From: Desulfobacteraceae bacterium
GTDB taxonomy: Bacteria > Desulfobacterota > Desulfobacteria > Desulfobacterales > UBA11574
NCBI GenBank assembly: GCA_002868985.1
Contig: PKTV01000479.1
Location: 1-10,167, forward strand
Reading direction: 5' to 3'
Length of the DNA stretch: 10,167 nt
The notes under the pieces: model-generated
What the model was told of the DNA's origin: nothing
Database searches by the model: none
What the model saw: the letters and a program-made list of their open reading frames with translations, nothing else
Shown here: in pieces, positions 6,948-10,167 of the stretch
Position numbering within the stretch: the first letter of the stretch is position 1
How the letters are laid out: the number at the start of each line of letters is the position of its first letter
Program-made: the position numbers and the translations under genes

Positions 6948-8363
6948 ATGAAATATGATACTATCGCTGCCATTGCAACGCCCACCGGTAGCGGCGGTAT
7001 CGGGATTGTTAAAATCTCCGGTAAAGACGCTTTTTCTATAGCCAAAGCCATTTTTCAAAGATCTCTCGCGTCGTGGGGGGATGGCCGTCCGGAGGGCGAC
7101 GCCCTCTCTTTCCCCTTAAAATCCCACCGCCTTTATCACGGGCATATTGTGAATCCTAAAACAGGAAAGGTGCTGGATGAAGTTCTTCTGTCGGCAATGA
7201 AAGCCCCCCGGACATACACCAGAGAAGATGTAATCGAAATAAACTCCCATTCAGGCTATATTGTAATGGCTTCGATTTTAGATTTGGTATTACAAAAAGG
7301 TGCCAGGCTGGCCGATCCCGGTGAATTCACAAAAAGAGCATATCTTAGCGGCCGTATTGATCTCACCCAGGCCGAGGCGGTCATTGATATTATCAATTCC
7401 AGAACCGAAAAATCGCTTGAAATTGCAACTTCACAGATAAAAGGGGGATTGAAAAACCGAATTGAGTCCATGCGACATTCACTGATTGACATTTTAACAC
7501 AGGTAGAAGCTGCTATAGATTTTCCTGAAGATGTTGGGGACGTTATTGATGTGGAATCCGTTGATCAAATTTTGGACAAGGCGGTTATCGATGCGTTATC
7601 AGAGCTGGTCGCGCAATATGAAAATATGCATTTTTTAAGAGACGGCCTTAAAATGATCGTGGTCGGCAGACCCAATGTGGGCAAATCGAGCCTTATGAAC
7701 CGGTTGATACAAGATGATCGCGTAATTGTTACACCCATTCCCGGAACGACGAGAGATTTAATTGAAGAAACATTGAATATTCGTGGTATACCGGTTATTG
7801 TTGCAGATAGTGCGGGTCTCCACGACACGGAGGATCCCGTTGAGGTTATTGGTATAGAAAAGACCCACAAATATATGCACGGTTCAGATCTGATACTTTT
7901 TATGATCGATGCAAGTGATCCATTCACTAGGGAGGATCAAAAAATATATCAGACAATCGATGACAAACGGCTGATATTGGTGATAAATAAAATCGATTTG
8001 GTTGAAGATGACTTTCAACCTGAAATTCCCGAAGGATGGGATAAAAGACCAAGCGTAAAGATTTCCGCTTTGTATGGAAATGGATTGAGCTCGCTCAAGG
8101 ATTTAATTGCAAAACTAGCAATTGGGGACCGACACCTTGAAGTTCAAAATACTATCATTCCCAATTTAAGACATAAAGTGGCCCTTGAAAAGAGTTTGGG
8201 CTTTGCAGTTTCCGCCCGTGAAGAAATACGCAAAGGGACTTCTTTCGAGTTGATTGCTATCGATATTAAAGAAACATTAGACAGCCTGGGTGAAATTATC
8301 GGTGCCGTTGCCAAAGAGGATATCATCGATCAGATTTTTAACCGATTTTGTATCGGGAAATAA
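6948..8363 (+). CDS. mnmE: tRNA uridine-5-carboxymethylaminomethyl modification GTPase MnmE
   Basis: This 471-aa GTPase works with MnmG to install the cmnm5/nm5 group on U34 of tRNAs that read NNA/NNG codons, using a folate cofactor. The N-terminal folate-binding domain (about 1-120) begins DTIAAIATPTGSGGIGIVKI. A helical domain surrounds an inserted G domain with G1 GRPNVGKS (240-247), G2 GTTRD (266-270), G3 DSAG (287-290) and G4 NKID (347-350). The C-terminus is C468-I-G-K, the conserved CxGK that closes the family. Length is typical. The start is fixed by homology, because the 12 nt before the ATG are A/T-rich and show no Shine-Dalgarno. It follows jag by 95 bp. Its last two codons and stop are part of a 34-bp palindrome centred on a parS site. 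The partner mnmG is not in the window. Confidence 0.97.
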   Translation: MKYDTIAAIATPTGSGGIGIVKISGKDAFSIAKAIFQRSLASWGDGRPEGDALSFPLKSHRLYHGHIVNPKTGKVLDEVLLSAMKAPRTYTREDVIEINSHSGYIVMASILDLVLQKGARLADPGEFTKRAYLSGRIDLTQAEAVIDIINSRTEKSLEIATSQIKGGLKNRIESMRHSLIDILTQVEAAIDFPEDVGDVIDVESVDQILDKAVIDALSELVAQYENMHFLRDGLKMIVVGRPNVGKSSLMNRLIQDDRVIVTPIPGTTRDLIEETLNIRGIPVIVADSAGLHDTEDPVEVIGIEKTHKYMHGSDLILFMIDASDPFTREDQKIYQTIDDKRLILVINKIDLVEDDFQPEIPEGWDKRPSVKISALYGNGLSSLKDLIAKLAIGDRHLEVQNTIIPNLRHKVALEKSLGFAVSAREEIRKGTSFELIAIDIKETLDSLGEIIGAVAKEDIIDQIFNRFCIGK

Positions 8364-8388
8364 TGTTTCACGTGAAACATTATTTCCC
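8355..8388. repeat. Perfect 34-bp palindrome overlapping the mnmE stop
   Basis: The 17 bases 8355-8371 are the exact reverse complement of 8372-8388: GGGAAATAATGTTTCAC on the left, then its mirror. The centre is a 16-bp parS. The left arm covers the Gly-Lys codons and TAA of mnmE, so only the right arm was free to match it. In RNA it could form a stem of up to about 15 bp at the very end of the mnmE message. Only TTT follows directly, so it is not a classic terminator. Confidence 0.9.
8364..8379. promoter_or_regulatory. parS: Chromosomal parS (ParB-binding) site
   Basis: TGTTTCACGTGAAACA is identical to the classic chromosomal parS consensus that ParB binds and loads from as a CTP-dependent clamp. 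Sites of this sequence cluster near the replication origin in most bacteria that carry ParABS. Here it starts immediately after the mnmE stop codon. In many genomes parA and parB lie near mnmG and rsmG, close to this same gene cluster, so the context fits. No ParA or ParB gene and no second parS was seen in the window. Confidence 0.93.
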
Positions 8389-8461
8389 TTTGGTTATAGT
8401 GTTTGTTGCTTTTAATGTAAAAACTTAAATTTAGTTACTTAAAATCGAATTTTATGTGTGT

Positions 8462-8491
8462 TTTACAAAACTTTTTCCATTGTGGTAAATA
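8462..8491 (+). promoter_or_regulatory. Weak promoter candidate before the YkgJ gene
   Basis: TTTACA (8462-8467) is a good -35 match and TAAATA (8486-8491) lies 18 bp downstream, but it matches the -10 consensus at only three positions. The 165-bp gap is A/T-rich, and the gene after it is functionally unrelated to mnmE, so a separate promoter is expected. This is the best candidate I can see. Confidence 0.25.
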
Positions 8492-8528
8492 TTTTTGGTT
8501 CCGGCTTGTCTGGGTTAGGAGTTAAATA

Positions 8529-9230
8529 ATGAAAATAGATTTTACATTATATTTTGAAAAATATAAGGCGCTTTCAGCTAAAGCTGATGAAATGTTTGCA
8601 AAAGTGCAAAATGAGTTTCCAGAATGCATAACATGTGAGATTAAATGCGCAGACTGCTGTCATGCATTATTCGACCTAACATTGATCGAAGCGATTTATA
8701 TCAATCATCGGGTTAATGAAATGTTTGAAGGCAAAAAACTAGAGACGATTATTGATAAGTCGAACCGTGCGGATCGAAAAACTTACAAGGTCAAAAGAAA
8801 GGCATATCAGGACAAGGAAGCTGGAAAGAACGAAGTTGAAATACTTATGGAAATTGCCGCTGAACGCGTCAGGTGTCCGCTTCTTAACGAAGATGATATG
8901 TGCGACCTCTATGAATATCGACCCATCACCTGCCGACTTTATGGTATGCCGACATCTACGGGCGGTATTGGGCATACCTGCGGGAAGTCGGCTTTTGTTG
9001 AAGGCAAACCGTATCCTACGGCCAACCTGGATGTTCTTCAAAAAAAGCTTTACGAAATTTCTTCTGAATTTGTCGGCCAAATCAGAACCCGATATGTTAA
9101 GATGGGAGATTTGCTTGTTCCGTTATCCATGGCGATTCTCACCGATTATAATGAAGACTATCTTGGTGTGGTGGACGAAAATGAAACCCTAAATAAGCAA
9201 GGAAAAGAAAATGACAACGATATCCCCTGA
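8529..9230 (+). CDS. YkgJ family cysteine-cluster protein (putative Zn/Fe-chelating)
   Basis: This 233-aa soluble protein has the cysteine pattern of the YkgJ/PF03692 family: C33-x2-C36-x3-C40-x2-C43-C44 near the N-terminus, then C116, C125 (DDMCDLYEYRP), C135 (ITCRLYGMP) and C151. The segment CPLLNEDDMCDLYEYRPITC is the typical second half of the domain. The family is predicted to bind zinc or an iron-sulfur centre; I know of no established reaction for this subgroup. A charged helical insert (about 65-110) separates the two halves. There is no signal peptide or TM segment. The ATG follows AGGAG (8517-8521) at 7 nt. Its end overlaps the next gene by 20 bp, so the two are translated together. 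It follows the parS site and starts a unit unrelated to the mnmE cluster. Confidence 0.85.
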   Translation: MKIDFTLYFEKYKALSAKADEMFAKVQNEFPECITCEIKCADCCHALFDLTLIEAIYINHRVNEMFEGKKLETIIDKSNRADRKTYKVKRKAYQDKEAGKNEVEILMEIAAERVRCPLLNEDDMCDLYEYRPITCRLYGMPTSTGGIGHTCGKSAFVEGKPYPTANLDVLQKKLYEISSEFVGQIRTRYVKMGDLLVPLSMAILTDYNEDYLGVVDENETLNKQGKENDNDIP

Positions 9231-9558
9231 AGAAGAGGAAAAACGAAAAAAGGCCATTTTCGATAGTATGTCCCCCAGACGCCAGAAACACATTTTAAAA
9301 AAAGGATATGAAAAATGGGCGCCCTTTCAGGAACCCAAAGATCCCATAGATATCAGAAAAGATAAAACCAAACGAACGACGCAAATGCTGGTCAGGGAAT
9401 TTTTACAATCGAGGAGTTTTGAGGATTACAGTAATGCGTACAGCGGCGGCGTGTTAGAAATTTGCCTTGGAATTATCAACGATGATGAAAAGTTCAAGGG
9501 GATGTTCGATTTTTCCGTCTGGTACCATGAATTGTTAAAGCGGGAGGGGCATGAGTGA
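9211..9558 (+). CDS. Conserved-looking hypothetical protein, partner of the YkgJ gene
   Basis: I do not recognise this 115-aa protein. It begins with an acidic then basic helical stretch (EEEEKRKKAIFDSMSPRRQK) and continues with GYEKWAPFQEPKDPIDIRKD. It ends in a more ordered segment containing SGGVLEICLGIINDDEKF and FSVWYHELLKRE. It has one cysteine, no signal peptide and no membrane segment. The ATG lies inside the last codons of the YkgJ-type gene (20-bp overlap, different frame) with AAGGA (9199-9203) 7 nt before it. Such an overlap supports a real, coupled gene and a shared task with the cysteine-cluster protein. Its function is unknown. Confidence 0.75.
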   Translation: MTTISPEEEEKRKKAIFDSMSPRRQKHILKKGYEKWAPFQEPKDPIDIRKDKTKRTTQMLVREFLQSRSFEDYSNAYSGGVLEICLGIINDDEKFKGMFDFSVWYHELLKREGHE

Positions 9559-9572
9559 CCGTTATTCCTGAC

Positions 9573-9724
9573 GTTTTGAGACCTTTGCAAAATCTTCCTT
9601 TTCGCCCAATTTCTGCGTCAGCCTCAAATTTTAATCCTCGAAATACTCAATGTATGACGGTGGTTAAAATTTTCGTTTTCCTTGAACTTGAACAAAAATG
9701 AATATTTTTCAAAGGTCTCGTTTT
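9573..9724. repeat. 5-bp direct repeat (GTTTT) flanking the fold-back element
   Basis: GTTTT occurs at 9573-9577, directly before the left end, and again at 9720-9724, directly after the right end, in the same orientation. This is what a 5-bp target-site duplication would look like. The repeat is short and T-rich, so chance is possible. Confidence 0.55.
9578..9719. mobile_element. MITE-like fold-back element, 142 bp
   Basis: The left end begins GAGACCTTTGCAAAAT and the right end is CAAAGGTCTC. The outermost 27 bp (9578-9604 and 9693-9719) are inverted repeats with about four mismatches, and the outer 10 bp are perfect. A second inverted repeat lies inside: about 9626-9646 against 9652-9672, with TCAAT as central loop, so most of the element can fold into one long hairpin. 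It encodes no transposase. GTTTT directly repeats on both sides. These features match a miniature inverted-repeat transposable element mobilised in trans. I cannot name the parent family from the sequence alone. It sits between convergent genes, where insertion does little harm and where its hairpin might help end transcription. Confidence 0.75.
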
Positions 9725-9766
9725 AAGCAGGCTTTTTATAACGTTTTGCCCAAAATGGCGCTGTCA

Positions 9767-10167
9767 TCAAAGAACAATCATAAAACTCCACAAGATACCC
9801 GCACAGATCGCAGATCCGATAACACCGGAAGAGTTGCATGCCATGGCATGCATGAGGAGGAAATTTTCAGGATCTTCAGACTGACCCACCAGATGAACCT
9901 CTCGGGCTGAACCGGGAACAGCGGATACGCCGGCTGCGCCCAGCAATGGATTGATCTTTTCTTTAAGAAAAAAGTTCATAATTTTGGCAAAAATAACGCC
10001 GGAAGCAGTTGCGATGCTAAAAGCAACGGCACCAAGGAAGAAAATACCTACAGATTTTGGCGTTAGAAACACATCGCCCTGGGTGCTGGCACCCACCGTT
10101 AAGCCCAATAGTATTGTTGCTGTATCGATGATTGCCGTACGAGCAGTTTGAGCCAGACGTTCGGTGA
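9767..10167 (-). CDS. Sodium ion-translocating decarboxylase beta subunit, C-terminal part
   Basis: The gene runs in from the right edge and stops at TGA (9769-9767), giving the last 132 residues. The family (OadB/GcdB/MmdB) forms the polytopic membrane subunit that couples decarboxylation of a biotin-bound carboxyl group to Na+ export. The visible part contains ILLGLTVGAS followed by a predicted TM stretch (IFFLGAVAFSIATASGVIFA), then NPLLGAAGVSAVPGSAREVH and FLLMHAMACNSSGVIGSA, the last conserved region. The usual GPNVAG in that region reads CNSSG here, keeping the Asn and the later GVIGS. Whether the substrate is oxaloacetate, methylmalonyl-CoA, glutaconyl-CoA or malonate cannot be told from this subunit. 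It is convergent with the YkgJ pair. Confidence 0.9.
   Translation of the reverse strand, partial: TERLAQTARTAIIDTATILLGLTVGASTQGDVFLTPKSVGIFFLGAVAFSIATASGVIFAKIMNFFLKEKINPLLGAAGVSAVPGSAREVHLVGQSEDPENFLLMHAMACNSSGVIGSAICAGILWSFMIVL

Noticed and set aside
8380..8528. Search for a classic intrinsic terminator or small RNA after the parS palindrome
   Set aside because: The region is A/T-rich but I found no GC-rich stem followed by a T run other than the palindrome itself.
8752..9192. 146-aa plus-strand frame inside the YkgJ-type gene
   Set aside because: It is wholly inside the cysteine-cluster gene in another frame, and the host frame carries clear family motifs.
9698..9910. 70-aa plus-strand frame starting in the MITE right end
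   Set aside because: It starts inside the terminal inverted repeat and runs antisense into the conserved decarboxylase gene.
9951..10151. 66-aa plus-strand frame at the right edge
   Set aside because: It is antisense to the decarboxylase beta subunit, whose frame has conserved motifs throughout.
1..10167. CRISPR array, tRNA or rRNA genes, phage or toxin-antitoxin modules
   Set aside because: No regularly spaced repeats, no tRNA-like cloverleaf signals and no matching protein motifs were seen on either strand.

Overview
The window looks like chromosomal DNA of an anaerobic Desulfobacterota bacterium, probably in or near Desulfobacterales. This rests on the gene order (radical-SAM/DUF2344 fusion, rng, rpmH, rnpA, yidD, yidC, jag, mnmE), the A+T-leaning codon use, the protein sequences and a Na+-translocating decarboxylase beta subunit. 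It is an inference from gene content, not a database match.

Layout. Positions 1-3241 hold the 3' part of a large radical-SAM gene (start lies before the window) followed 20 bp later by rng (RNase G). A 183-bp gap carries a good sigma70-type promoter (TTGACA, 17 bp, TTTATA) for the next block. That block, 3425-8363, is the widely conserved rpmH-rnpA-yidD-yidC-jag-mnmE cluster: ribosomal protein L34, the RNase P protein, two membrane-insertion proteins, an RNA-binding KhpB/Jag protein and the tRNA-U34 modification GTPase. Two gaps inside it are unusual. The 192 bp between yidD and yidC hold possible small ORFs. The 95 bp between jag and mnmE hold two stem-loops and no visible Shine-Dalgarno for mnmE.

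The clearest non-coding signal is at the mnmE stop codon. A perfect 16-bp chromosomal parS (ParB-binding) site, TGTTTCACGTGAAACA at 8364-8379, sits at the centre of a perfect 34-bp palindrome (8355-8388) that includes the last two mnmE codons and its stop. This points to an origin-proximal location and ParABS segregation, although parA and parB are not in the window.

Positions 8529-9558 carry an overlapping pair: a YkgJ-type cysteine-cluster (putative Zn/Fe-chelating) protein and a 115-aa protein of unknown function. After it, 9578-9719 is a 142-bp fold-back element with 27-bp imperfect terminal inverted repeats (about 23/27 matching), an inner inverted repeat and a 5-bp flanking direct repeat (GTTTT). 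It is best read as a MITE-like non-autonomous mobile element. It lies between the pair and a convergent, minus-strand, partial gene for a sodium-pumping decarboxylase beta subunit that runs off the right edge.

No tRNA, rRNA, CRISPR array or complete insertion sequence was seen. I see no wholly new system. The items most worth following up are the stop-codon parS palindrome, the fold-back element, the uncharacterised radical-SAM fusion, the YkgJ/115-aa pair and the possible leader ORFs before yidC.
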